A stretch of 10,293 nucleotides of DNA, taken from positions 3,846 through 14,138 of the forward strand of contig PEXD01000017.1 of the NCBI GenBank assembly GCA_002779235.1, given 5' to 3'. How positions within the stretch are numbered: position 1 is the first letter of the stretch; the number at the start of each line of letters is the position of its first letter. The notes beneath the pieces were generated by a model. The model had not been told where the DNA came from. It did no database searches and saw only the letters and a list, made by a program, of their open reading frames with translations. Source of the DNA: Candidatus Woesearchaeota archaeon CG07_land_8_20_14_0_80_44_23 (GTDB lineage: Archaea > Nanobdellota > Nanobdellia > Woesearchaeales > 0-14-0-80-44-23). Below, piece by piece: positions 1 through 6,115 of the stretch. A program made the position numbers and the translations under genes.

Positions 1-13
1 AAAGTCTTCTGGA

Positions 14-58
14 TATAGGTAAGGTGAGCAATAACAAATATTAATATCCTTGCCTATA
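14..58. repeat. Imperfect inverted repeat downstream of the minus-strand surface-protein genes
   Basis: The arms TATAGGTAAGG (14-24) and CCTTGCCTATA (48-58) are reverse complements except for one position, which is a T-G wobble on the plus strand and an A-C mismatch on the minus strand. They enclose a 23-nt AT-rich loop that itself holds the palindrome ATATTAATAT (38-47). The element lies 3 nt beyond the stop codon of the gene ending at 61, so it could mark the 3' end of that transcript. Archaeal termination usually depends on T-tracts rather than hairpins, so the role is an inference. Nothing else is seen in bases 1-60. Confidence 0.4.
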
Positions 59-60
59 AA

Positions 61-891
61 TTATTTGGTTTTTTGGAGATATGTGCATCCGATGTTTCCC
101 ACATCGCTGCTATTTACGAGCATTACTGCCGCCTGCCATTCAGATGTTTTTGACCCTGACTGTGAGCCGATGAGAAAGCCTGAGCTCATTCCAACAGCAG
201 CTGCAGCTGAAAGGGAGGCAAGCCCTACAGGCGCTCCGATGCCTGTTGCAATCAGTATGACTCCGCCCACAGCAAGCACCGCCCCGCTCACTGCTCCGAT
301 TGTTGTTTTTGCTATGATGCTCATCCTTGACTTTTTTGCGTATGTGAACATCACAGCGTATTCTTTTCCTGTGTTTATACTGAATCCCCCGTCTGCATTA
401 GGTGACTGCTGTCCCTGATTTTCCAGAGTTTCCCCAGTTAAAAATTCCAGATAGGTTTCCTCCCTTGTTGGAATTTTTTCATTTGCAAGGAATTCGTCGA
501 ATCCGCTGATTTCCCTTTCCTTCCCTGAAAAGCTTATCACTGAGCACACGACGCAGAAATCCTCATTCTGCGTGCCAAACAGTTCCTGCTTTCCCTGCCC
601 GAAGTTGTCCCAGCAGTCATACATCTCATTTGCGATTGTGCGCTCTGCCTCATAATCATTGTTTGTGCTTATTTTAATGTATTTTGTCGGGCACTTTATT
701 GAGTCAGAAAGCGGCAGCCCCCACGTTGCTGCCCTTGAATAAATGAGAACGCTCTCCTTGCATTTCTCTTTTTGGTTCGCCTCATTTGCCACTCCTACAA
801 TTTTTGGTATTATCACCGCCATGACAATTATGAATATTATAATCAGAATCGCTGCAACAAGCACGTTCTGCTCAAGGGCTTTCCTGTTCAT
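61..891 (-). CDS. Membrane-anchored six-cysteine protein, paralog A (unknown function)
   Basis: This 276-aa protein has no function I can recognise. Residues about 9-29 form one strongly hydrophobic segment after a short polar N-terminus, consistent with a signal anchor or pilin-like leader, so most of the protein is probably outside the membrane. The ectodomain carries ANEMYDCW (87-94) followed by FGQGKQELF, then CVVC (113-116). Residues about 196-245 are a Gly/Ala-rich hydrophobic stretch that may be a second membrane-associated region. Cysteines fall at 44, 67, 93, 113, 116 and 269, and all six have counterparts in the upstream gene, which is clearly a paralog. The ATG follows the previous stop by 9 nt and has AGAGG just upstream, so the pair is co-transcribed. 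The CxxC could be a disulfide or a metal site; neither is shown. Confidence 0.8.
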   Translation of the reverse strand: MNRKALEQNVLVAAILIIIFIIVMAVIIPKIVGVANEANQKEKCKESVLIYSRAATWGLPLSDSIKCPTKYIKISTNNDYEAERTIANEMYDCWDNFGQGKQELFGTQNEDFCVVCSVISFSGKEREISGFDEFLANEKIPTREETYLEFLTGETLENQGQQSPNADGGFSINTGKEYAVMFTYAKKSRMSIIAKTTIGAVSGAVLAVGGVILIATGIGAPVGLASLSAAAAVGMSSGFLIGSQSGSKTSEWQAAVMLVNSSDVGNIGCTYLQKTK

Positions 892-900
892 TTTGCCTCT

Positions 901-1668
901 TTAATAAAATGTCTTGCAGTATTCTGGCGTATTTTCAACAGGTATCATCAGCAGAGCGGGAGTGTATTTGCCTGATTGTGTTAGTTGCGCGATTTGCACG
1001 CCAGCCGGCCCAAATATCATTCCAATAGCATTTGGTAACCACGTCTGCGTTCCTTCATGAACATAAAATACAACCTGGTAGTCCCTGCTTGTGTTTATCT
1101 CATCCTCTGTAACCGGCCTCGCCTTCACCTGCTCCTTTACATCTTCGCCGAGATTGTTTGTGAAATAGTCATAATAGGTGTAGTCCTGCTCCGGAACTGT
1201 ATTGTTTATTGTCCAGTTGTTGAATCCTGTGATTATTGGATAGTTCTCAGATACACTCTTGTCAAAAGTTATGTCAGCGCAAACTATGCACACCTTTTTA
1301 GAACCCCAAAAACTGCTGCTTTTCAGCACAGTTAATACGCTGTCCAGCTTCAGCTGCCCCCTGTTGAATTCATACCAGCAGTCATACATCTCATTTGCAA
1401 CCTGCCTTTTTATGTAGTCCTCTGCAGCACTGCTGCTTTTTGGCAGCGAATCCCCTTTTATTGCAGTCAGGTGGCTTTTGCAGTTGAGCTGGAAAATGTC
1501 GTCTGCCAGAGGAATCTTGGTTGCAGCCCATTTCGCAACAACGCTTGCCCTGCACACTTCCCTATCGCTGGAGGATGCTATGCCACTTCCAGGGCCCAAA
1601 ATAACATACGCTATTACTCCTGCTGAAATGAGTATCAATATTATTTCCACAATCACTTTTTCTTCCAT
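901..1668 (-). CDS. Membrane-anchored six-cysteine protein, paralog B (unknown function)
   Basis: This 255-aa protein starts with a few charged residues and a single hydrophobic segment (about 6-24), suggesting a signal anchor with an external C-terminal domain. It aligns end to end with the next gene downstream: VANEMYDCW (90-98) plus FNRGQLKL, CIVC (127-130), GFNNW with a following TYYDYFT, a YxVxF strand near 197-201, and a hydrophobic strand before the last cysteine. Cysteines 39, 63, 97, 127, 130 and 251 match the six of paralog A in order and roughly in spacing. Unlike A, it lacks the long Gly/Ala-rich hydrophobic stretch near the C-terminus. It lies 9 nt after the small membrane peptide gene and 9 nt before paralog A, so the three form one translational cluster. 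I do not recognise a characterised family. Confidence 0.8.
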   Translation of the reverse strand: MEEKVIVEIILILISAGVIAYVILGPGSGIASSSDREVCRASVVAKWAATKIPLADDIFQLNCKSHLTAIKGDSLPKSSSAAEDYIKRQVANEMYDCWYEFNRGQLKLDSVLTVLKSSSFWGSKKVCIVCADITFDKSVSENYPIITGFNNWTINNTVPEQDYTYYDYFTNNLGEDVKEQVKARPVTEDEINTSRDYQVVFYVHEGTQTWLPNAIGMIFGPAGVQIAQLTQSGKYTPALLMIPVENTPEYCKTFY

Positions 1669-1677
1669 TCTGCCTGC

Positions 1678-1785
1678 CTATCCTGATATTATTGATACCA
1701 CATTTCTTATCAGTATTGTTGCAATTGCGCCAATTAATAGCAGCACCAGGATTATTATTGCTATTTTCTGCCATGCTATGTCCAT
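1678..1785 (-). CDS. Small single-span membrane peptide, 35 aa
   Basis: A short gene fills the space between the MEMO-family gene and paralog B. The translation starts MDIAWQKIAIIILVLLL, continues through one hydrophobic helix (about residues 8-26) and ends RNVVSIISG. A strong Shine-Dalgarno sequence, AGGTGA, lies 4 nt before the ATG and contains the stop codon of the MEMO gene, so translation is coupled. The stop is 9 nt before the ATG of paralog B. A typical N-terminal hydrophobic stretch, good ribosome binding site and tight spacing on both sides argue that it is real. It resembles the N-terminal helix of the two following proteins, or of type IV pilin-like proteins, but no cleavage motif is clear. 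Function unknown; a subunit of a surface assembly with A and B is an inference. Confidence 0.7.
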   Translation of the reverse strand: MDIAWQKIAIIILVLLLIGAIATILIRNVVSIISG

Positions 1786-1789
1786 TTTT

Positions 1790-1795
1790 TCACCT
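1790..1795 (-). promoter_or_regulatory. Shine-Dalgarno site of the 35-aa peptide gene
   Basis: AGGTGA on the minus strand, 4 nt upstream of the ATG at 1785. Its last three bases are the TGA stop of the MEMO-family gene, so termination of one gene and initiation of the next share bases. Confidence 0.65.
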
Positions 1796-2644
1796 GAAAA
1801 TCATGCTTGCGTAGCTCACCGAGTTCTTGTAGTCATTGGTAAGCTCGCCGGATGCATAGTATTGAAGCGTCTCTGCCTTTTTAAATGCGACTGCCCTGAG
1901 CATGACTGCAATAGGTATTGCGCCGCAGATTGTCGCTCCAGTTCTTGCAATATATCCCAGGAAGCCCTCATAATCATCCTTTGCAATAAGGTCTATTGCT
2001 CCTATATCAAGCGCTTTTATCCTTTCCTTCACATTATCAAAAAAGGGCAGGTATCCATAATTGTAGCCGTAATGGGTAAAGTCAGAGCTTGCTATTATGC
2101 AAACCTTTTTCTTTGATTCCAGGATTGCTGCCCGTATATGTTCTCCTGCTTTCTTATAATCAATATCTTCAGAAACCACAATAGGCACTATTCTTACCTT
2201 TGTCTTTTCACTCTTGTTGGCAAACTGGAGGAAGGGCAGCTGCACCTCAACTGAATGCTCTTCATTGTGCACCTCCTCATTCTCCCTGATTTCTCCTTTT
2301 TTGATTATCTGCTCTGCAAGTTCCTTGTCTGTTCTGACAGTTCCCAGCGGCGTCTTCCAGTCCTGAAGTGATATTCCACTTCCAAGCCCGGTATGCCCGG
2401 TTCCTATTATTATGAATGTATCAGGCAGTTCTGCCTCTGCAATCGCCTTGTATGCCCAGGCAGCGCACATTCCTGAGTAAGCATATCCGGCATGCGGGCA
2501 GAGCACAGCTAAAATAGTGCCTGAGCGCTTCTCTATTGGAAGGGCTCCTGGCCCCATCTTGCCTGTAAAACACTCTGTTATCTGCCTGTTCAGCTCTTTT
2601 GGCCCCTTCTCATAGAAAAGCCCTGCAAAAGCGCTTTCTCTCAT
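1790..2644 (-). CDS. MEMO1 family protein (AmmeMemoRadiSam system protein B)
   Basis: This 284-aa protein covers the full MEMO family fold, related to class III extradiol dioxygenases. Signature segments are MRESAFAGLFY (1-11), PHAGYAYSG (50-58), GTGHTGLG (81-88), EEHSVEVQLPF (128-138), SSDFTHYG (186-193) and ATICGAIPI (237-245). His51, His84 and Cys240 are the likely equivalents of the metal-binding His, His and Cys of human MEMO1. The enzymatic role of the archaeal members is unresolved. The reading frame extends 25 codons further upstream, but family homologs begin at MRESAFAGLFY, and a TATA box sits about 27 nt before this ATG, so the shorter start is preferred and the mRNA is probably leaderless. 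The AMMECR1 and radical-SAM partners that often accompany it are not in the window. The downstream genes are surface proteins. Confidence 0.9.
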   Translation of the reverse strand: MRESAFAGLFYEKGPKELNRQITECFTGKMGPGALPIEKRSGTILAVLCPHAGYAYSGMCAAWAYKAIAEAELPDTFIIIGTGHTGLGSGISLQDWKTPLGTVRTDKELAEQIIKKGEIRENEEVHNEEHSVEVQLPFLQFANKSEKTKVRIVPIVVSEDIDYKKAGEHIRAAILESKKKVCIIASSDFTHYGYNYGYLPFFDNVKERIKALDIGAIDLIAKDDYEGFLGYIARTGATICGAIPIAVMLRAVAFKKAETLQYYASGELTNDYKNSVSYASMIFR

Positions 2645-2665
2645 GCAGCACCCTAAAACTTTTTT

Positions 2666-2676
2666 CATATAAAAAA
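2666..2676 (-). promoter_or_regulatory. TATA box of the MEMO-family gene
   Basis: TTTTTTATATG on the minus strand, centred about 27 nt before the ATG at 2644. The spacing fits an archaeal promoter with transcription starting at or next to the start codon. It overlaps the alternative ATG at 2668, which argues against that longer start. Confidence 0.6.
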
Positions 2677-2697
2677 CTATGCATGTTGCAATAGAAA

Positions 2698-2707
2698 TTA
2701 TAATATA
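2698..2707 (+). promoter_or_regulatory. TATA box of the NUDIX gene
   Basis: TTATAATATA is centred about 29 nt before the ATG at 2732, with no Shine-Dalgarno sequence in between, which fits a leaderless or nearly leaderless mRNA. Together with the opposing TATA box at 2666-2676 it makes a compact divergent promoter of 87 nt between the two starts. Confidence 0.6.
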
Positions 2708-2731
2708 CCAATTGTCCAATACCCAGCCAAA

Positions 2732-3151
2732 ATGCCATCAGAGAAGTCATGCGGGGCAATAGTTTTTGCAGAGCCCGGTGGAGAAAGGCAGTACCTAATC
2801 CTCAAGCACAAGGACGGGCATTTTGACTTTCCCAAGGGGCACATGAAAGCAGGGGAAACAGAAGAAGCAACTGCGGCGAGGGAAGTGTTTGAAGAGACCG
2901 GCCTTGAACTTTTGTTTATTGCGGGATTTAAGGACAAGATATCCTATTTTTACACAAGGGAAGGCAAGAAATTTCACAAAGAAGTAATATTTTTTTTGGG
3001 AAAAGCTGGCTCCCAAAATGTCATCATATCAGATGAGCATGAGGGCTTTTTCTGGCTTACATATGAGAAGGCGCTTTCTATCCTGACATTTGCCAATTCA
3101 AGAAATCTGCTTGAGAAGGCCGAAAAGTTTTTGAACAGCAGCCAGCCCTAA
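2732..3151 (+). CDS. NUDIX hydrolase, Ap4A-type (asymmetrical bis(5'-nucleosyl)-tetraphosphatase)
   Basis: This 139-aa single-domain protein carries a complete NUDIX box: Gly36, Glu42, Arg50-Glu51, Glu54-Glu55, Gly57-Leu58, matching the GX5EX7REUXEEXGU pattern, which binds the catalytic divalent metal. The short N-terminus (SCGAIVFAEPGGERQYLIL) and the FDFPKGHMKAGE lead into the box resemble archaeal and animal Ap4A hydrolases, which cut diadenosine tetraphosphate to ATP and AMP. The substrate is inferred from family resemblance; an 8-oxo-dGTP or other nucleotide substrate cannot be excluded. The gene is probably transcribed alone from a TATA box 29 nt upstream. Its TAA stop overlaps the TAG stop of the convergent endA gene. 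Confidence 0.88.
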   Translation: MPSEKSCGAIVFAEPGGERQYLILKHKDGHFDFPKGHMKAGETEEATAAREVFEETGLELLFIAGFKDKISYFYTREGKKFHKEVIFFLGKAGSQNVIISDEHEGFFWLTYEKALSILTFANSRNLLEKAEKFLNSSQP

Positions 3152-3735
3152 GGCCTTATCCACCTTATCTCATAGTAGGTGACATCGCCCTCGTCGTCAA
3201 CTATCCCTATGAGAAGGCGCTTCTTTGTAGAATGGGCAACCCTGTTCTTGGCAGCAAACTCATACCAGGTAGAGCTTCCTGATTCATGAACGGGATACAC
3301 TATCCACTTTGCATGGTCCTCGCCCGGCTTCACACCCCTGTCATACACCCTAAAGTCAGCCCCGAATTTCAGAGCTGTCTTTACAGTATAGCCCCTGTTT
3401 CTGAGGTCCTTGAAAACAGCGTATTTTACGAAGAAGCTTTTCTCTGCTTTCTGGGCTTTTTTCATGAATTGCTCCCTGGTCAATGCCCTGCCATTCAGGT
3501 TCACGAGCTCAATCTTTGATTTTTCAAGCAGGAAAAATGTCTCAAAGAGCGAGAGCTGGAGCTTTCCGTCCTCGAGAATTGTCCCATATCTGCCTGTATT
3601 GAAAAGCTCCCTTGCAGCATCTGAATTTTCAGTGACTATTTTTGCTTCTGCAAACTGAACATTAACCTTTTCTTTCTTCGGCTTTTCATCAGGGGGCAAA
3701 GCTGCCTGCTCCTCATTTTTCTTCTTTTTTGGCAT
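3148..3735 (-). CDS. endA: tRNA-splicing endonuclease (tRNA-intron lyase)
   Basis: This 195-aa protein cleaves introns from pre-tRNA at bulge-helix-bulge sites. The C-terminal catalytic domain keeps all three residues of the family: Tyr131 in FRVYDRG, His141 in DHAKWIVYPV, and Lys171 or Lys172 in VAHSTKKRLLIGIVD. The N-terminal domain (about 25-110) is the smaller structural domain. Length and a single catalytic unit fit the homotetramer (alpha4) form. The first 24 residues are charged and low-complexity (MPKKKKNEEQ...), probably disordered. The frame runs 11 codons further upstream, but the ATG at 3735 is chosen because a TATA box lies 25 nt before it and would fall inside or next to the longer start. 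The promoter begins 3 nt after the SpoIIM stop, so endA can be expressed separately from the genes upstream. Confidence 0.93.
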   Translation of the reverse strand: MPKKKKNEEQAALPPDEKPKKEKVNVQFAEAKIVTENSDAARELFNTGRYGTILEDGKLQLSLFETFFLLEKSKIELVNLNGRALTREQFMKKAQKAEKSFFVKYAVFKDLRNRGYTVKTALKFGADFRVYDRGVKPGEDHAKWIVYPVHESGSSTWYEFAAKNRVAHSTKKRLLIGIVDDEGDVTYYEIRWIRP

Positions 3736-3755
3736 GGGCACTAGAATCCAAGCGC

Positions 3756-3765
3756 TATTTAAAAA
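3756..3765 (-). promoter_or_regulatory. TATA box of endA
   Basis: TTTTTAAATA on the minus strand, centred about 25 nt before the ATG at 3735, with no Shine-Dalgarno sequence between them. This fits leaderless transcription of endA from the end of the SpoIIM gene. Confidence 0.6.
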
Positions 3766-3768
3766 CAT

Positions 3769-4620
3769 TTAGAAAAAAAGGGGCGTTACAAAAACCTCAA
3801 CAAGTGCTGCGAGCAGCAGTATTGCAAGCGCTATGAGTATCAAATCAGATGAATCCAGTATTATCTTCTCAAAATTTTTGGTGCCCATATCATGCCTTAT
3901 GACTGCAATTGAAATTATGCTGCCAGCAAGCCCTGCCACGAAATATGCAGCCATCTCAGGTATGCCATGTATTGAATACCTTAGCAGCCCCAGGCCGTAT
4001 GCCTTGAAATATGCTGCAGGCCCTGCCATTTTCATGACTTCAGTATAATGCTGCAGGTTTAACCTTATGAAGCTGCCCATCGCCACCCCTATGATAGACG
4101 CATTCCAGGCAAGTATGAATATGGCGCCCATGCCGTAAACAAATGAGAAGAGCAGGCAGAAAAGCATTACCTTGAAATTGTTGACAAATATTGTTATGAA
4201 TGCGCCGAACTGCCTGGAGAGTTCGCTGGTGGCATTGCCATTCACCGCGTTGATTGTTTTAATCTGTGTAATAAACGCATTTTGAACAGTTGCCGCCGGC
4301 AGCACGCAGTAAAGTATTGTGAATCCCAGCATGAAACCTATGAAAAGGCAGATGAAAAAGTTAAGCGCCCTGCCATGCTGCATGAGCACATTGATTTCAT
4401 CCTTCTCTTCAATATCCTCCCTTTCCTCCAACCGCACGGCATCATATATTACTGGTATTGACGCGAAAGTGCAGAGGAAAACTGTGACCAAGTCAATATT
4501 TTCAGGAAATATCCAGGATGCGATAAAGAAAGCCACTACAACATAAAGGGCGCCTATGAATATCATCTGCCAGGGCTTTTTCTCAGCCCCTCTTGGCCCT
4601 ATTATATATTCCAGAACCAT
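3769..4620 (-). CDS. Stage II sporulation protein M-like (SpoIIM/DUF95) integral membrane protein
   Basis: This 283-aa protein has about seven hydrophobic segments (roughly 18-38, 42-59, 87-108, 138-158, 159-183, 222-241, 259-279). The HGIPEMAAYFVAG stretch (218-230) is the hallmark of SpoIIM/DUF95 proteins, and it follows the usual small-residue-rich span with NASIIGVAMG. In Bacillus, SpoIIM belongs to the DMP complex with the peptidoglycan hydrolases SpoIID and SpoIIP; archaea lack that system, so the archaeal role is unknown, perhaps membrane remodelling or transport. A charged loop (63-76, rich in Glu, Asp, Arg) probably faces the cytoplasm. The start has a very strong Shine-Dalgarno sequence. 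It lies 40 nt after a small acidic protein gene, likely its operon partner. Confidence 0.87.
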   Translation of the reverse strand: MVLEYIIGPRGAEKKPWQMIFIGALYVVVAFFIASWIFPENIDLVTVFLCTFASIPVIYDAVRLEEREDIEEKDEINVLMQHGRALNFFICLFIGFMLGFTILYCVLPAATVQNAFITQIKTINAVNGNATSELSRQFGAFITIFVNNFKVMLFCLLFSFVYGMGAIFILAWNASIIGVAMGSFIRLNLQHYTEVMKMAGPAAYFKAYGLGLLRYSIHGIPEMAAYFVAGLAGSIISIAVIRHDMGTKNFEKIILDSSDLILIALAILLLAALVEVFVTPLFF

Positions 4621-4623
4621 CTT

Positions 4624-4631
4624 TCACCCCC
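4624..4631 (-). promoter_or_regulatory. Strong Shine-Dalgarno site of the SpoIIM-like gene
   Basis: GGGGGTGA on the minus strand, 3 nt before the ATG at 4620. This contrasts with the leaderless starts nearby and suggests internal translation on a two-gene mRNA. The TTTTAAAA just upstream is too close to the ATG (about 20 nt) for a standard TATA position. Confidence 0.6.
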
Positions 4632-4660
4632 TTTTTTAAAACGCGCTTTCCGCTTGATAT

Positions 4661-4942
4661 TCAGTATGTCTCAAAGTCAAAATCATCTTCAGAAAGCTCA
4701 TCATTCTCTTTTTTCCTTGTGGGAAGCTCCCCTGCAAATATGTTTATGAATCCCTCTTCTGCCTTTGACTTTTCTTCTGCCCTCTCAGCTTCACCTGTTT
4801 TAGGGGCCAGAGGCGCCAGAGGCAATTCATGTGCTATTTTGGCAGCATCATCCTCATTTTTCCCAAGCAGGGAGCGAAGCATCCTGATTGCAGCCAGAAG
4901 CCCCTTTTTGGTTTCCCTCTCAGTATCAATTATTATCTTCAT
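4661..4942 (-). CDS. Small acidic protein, 93 aa (unknown)
   Basis: The protein begins with a strand-helix unit (MKIIIDTERETKKGLLAAIR, then MLRSLLG, residues 1-27). A disordered, charged linker rich in Ala, Glu and Lys follows, with two short LAPLAP/ELP proline motifs. The end is acidic and aromatic (DELSEDDFDFETY, 81-93). The N-terminus resembles short archaeal hypothetical proteins that open with MKI-I-D followed by an amphipathic helix; this is recollection, not a search. A segment GFINIFAGELP (64-74) may be a short binding motif. A clean TATA box 28 nt before the ATG and the 40-nt spacing to the SpoIIM gene support a real first gene of a two-gene operon. No function can be assigned; an adaptor with a disordered tail is speculation. 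Confidence 0.65.
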   Translation of the reverse strand: MKIIIDTERETKKGLLAAIRMLRSLLGKNEDDAAKIAHELPLAPLAPKTGEAERAEEKSKAEEGFINIFAGELPTRKKENDELSEDDFDFETY

Positions 4943-4965
4943 GAGCTTTTATTTGCGCTCTGGGG

Positions 4966-4975
4966 TTTAAATATT
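4966..4975 (-). promoter_or_regulatory. TATA box of the 93-aa protein/SpoIIM operon
   Basis: AATATTTAAA on the minus strand, centred about 28 nt before the ATG at 4942. It pairs with an opposite-facing box at 4998-5005 in the 88-nt gap between the divergent genes. Confidence 0.6.
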
Positions 4976-4997
4976 TTCTGTGCTAAAATCGAAAAGG

Positions 4998-5005
4998 TTA
5001 AATTA
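4998..5005 (+). promoter_or_regulatory. TATA box of hjc-tfe
   Basis: TTAAATTA is centred about 29 nt before the ATG at 5031, preceded by purine-rich GAAAAGG, which is where a BRE would sit. The bases just before the ATG are pyrimidine-rich (CCCCCCCTTTTCTC) and offer no Shine-Dalgarno sequence, so a leaderless mRNA is likely. Confidence 0.5.
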
Positions 5006-5030
5006 CTGAGCCAACTCCCCCCCTTTTCTC

Positions 5031-5447
5031 ATGAACAGGAAGGCAAAGGGCAGCAATGCCGAAAGGGAGCTTGTCAGGATGTTCTGGGATGCCGGCTGGG
5101 CTGCAATCAGGGTTGCCGGCTCAGGAAGCGCCAAGTTCCCAAATCCAGATGTTCTTGCAGGCAACCGCAAAAGGCGGGTCGCAGTTGAGTGCAAAACCAT
5201 CCATGACATAAAAAAATATTTGAGTTCTTCTGATATTTCCCAAATAAGGATTTTTTCAGAGAAATTCGGCGCAGAGCCCTGGATAGGAATGAGATTTGAC
5301 TCGCAGCAATGGTTTTTTATAGCCCTGGAGGACCTCGCCGAGACAGGCGAGAGCAACTTTGTGGTGTCCTTGGAGCTTGCCAGAAGAAAAGGGCTCACAT
5401 TTTCTGAGTTCATAGGAAACTTCAATCAAAGCAGGAATGGAGAATGA
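5031..5447 (+). CDS. hjc: Holliday junction resolvase Hjc
   Basis: This 138-aa nuclease of the archaeal Hjc family cuts four-way DNA junctions in recombination and fork repair, working as a dimer. The N-terminus MNRKAKGSNAERELV is typical. The catalytic set is present: Glu11, Arg27, Asp40 in FPNPDVLAG, and Glu53-x-Lys55 in VAVECKT, together with the GSGS/K segment (31-35) that contacts DNA in the family. Length matches the usual 120-140 aa, with a C-terminal tail of about 15 residues beyond the core. The last codons overlap the next start by ATGA, so hjc and the TFE gene are translationally coupled. Transcription probably starts from the TATA box at 4998-5005. The assignment is firm; a Hje-type subfamily would be hard to exclude without alignment. 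Confidence 0.93.
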   Translation: MNRKAKGSNAERELVRMFWDAGWAAIRVAGSGSAKFPNPDVLAGNRKRRVAVECKTIHDIKKYLSSSDISQIRIFSEKFGAEPWIGMRFDSQQWFFIALEDLAETGESNFVVSLELARRKGLTFSEFIGNFNQSRNGE

Positions 5448-6067
5448 AAAGGAAAAAGGCAGTAGGCATTAAAAAAGTCCGCAGGAAGGCGGCAGCCAGG
5501 AAGCAGCCTGCCAAAAAGCGCCAATGCGGAAAAGAGGAGAATGTGCAGCATTTCAGCAACAGGCAAATGGAGGCAATATTCAATGTTGTCAGGGAAGTTG
5601 CAGGCGAAGATACAATTCCCATTGTCAGAATATTGCTTAAAAAAAGGTCGATATCAGAGTATGATATAGCCAATATGATAAAGCGGGACATAAACCAGAC
5701 AAGAAACCTCCTTTATGCTCTTCACAAGTCAAACCTTGTGTATTCAATTAGGAAGAAGGACAAGATAAAGGGATGGTACATCTACTATTGGTCATTTGAC
5801 GGACAGAGGGTTTTCGAGCTTTACAAGAAGATAAATGAGAGGAGGGTCCAGCATACAAAAAGCCTTATTGAGCGGGAGGACGGCAACTGCTTTTTTGCCT
5901 GCCCAAACCATTGTATCAGGCTTGATTTTGAGCAGGCCATGAACTTCAATTTTAAGTGCCCGGAATGCGGCTCTCTCATGGAGCGCGAGGACAACACCAA
6001 GAAGGTGGAGTCCCTTAAAAAGGATCTGCTTGAGCTTTCAAAGCAGTGCAAAAGACTCGGGCTTTAA
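5444..6067 (+). CDS. tfe: Transcription factor E, alpha subunit (TFE/TFIIE alpha-like)
   Basis: This 207-aa protein helps TBP/TFB-recruited RNA polymerase open promoters. A winged-helix domain spans about 42-120 (REVAGEDTIPIVRILLKK, then SEYDIANMIKRDINQTRNLL), a coiled linker about 120-145, and a zinc ribbon about 150-180 with cysteines 153, 157, 172 and 175 (CPNHC, then CPECG). The first pair is spaced CxxxC. A short C-terminal helix (187-204) follows. The unusual part is a strongly basic tail of about 30 residues at the N-terminus (MKRKKAVGIKKVRRK...), absent from most archaeal TFE proteins as I know them. The start is fixed by the ATGA overlap with hjc; a later ATG at Met42 would cut into the winged helix. 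Confidence 0.93.
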   Translation: MKRKKAVGIKKVRRKAAARKQPAKKRQCGKEENVQHFSNRQMEAIFNVVREVAGEDTIPIVRILLKKRSISEYDIANMIKRDINQTRNLLYALHKSNLVYSIRKKDKIKGWYIYYWSFDGQRVFELYKKINERRVQHTKSLIEREDGNCFFACPNHCIRLDFEQAMNFNFKCPECGSLMEREDNTKKVESLKKDLLELSKQCKRLGL

Positions 6068-6083
6068 TGCATTTTCAGGAAGA

Positions 6084-6094
6084 TTTTTATAATT
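6084..6094 (+). promoter_or_regulatory. TATA box of the dph2-like/DHH/membrane-protein operon
   Basis: TTTTTATAATT is centred about 27 nt before the ATG at 6116, with no Shine-Dalgarno sequence. A run of seven T (6106-6112) just before the ATG could also end transcripts of the upstream hjc-tfe operon. A promoter here implies that the truncated gene downstream is still transcribed. Confidence 0.6.
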
Positions 6095-6115
6095 TATTCT
6101 AAATCTTTTTTTGCA

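Noticed and set aside
1478..2116. Long plus-strand open frame (212 codons)
   Set aside because: It lies antisense to the surface-protein paralog B, the small peptide gene and the MEMO gene, whose products have recognisable features and ribosome binding sites. Its translation shows no family features.
2645..2719. 25-codon N-terminal extension of the MEMO-family protein
   Set aside because: Family members begin at MRESAFAGLFY, and the extension covers the TATA box that fits the shorter start.
4829..5188. Plus-strand open frame of 119 codons across the divergent promoter
   Set aside because: It crosses both TATA boxes and the hjc start in another frame, and its cysteine-rich end is the out-of-frame reading of hjc.
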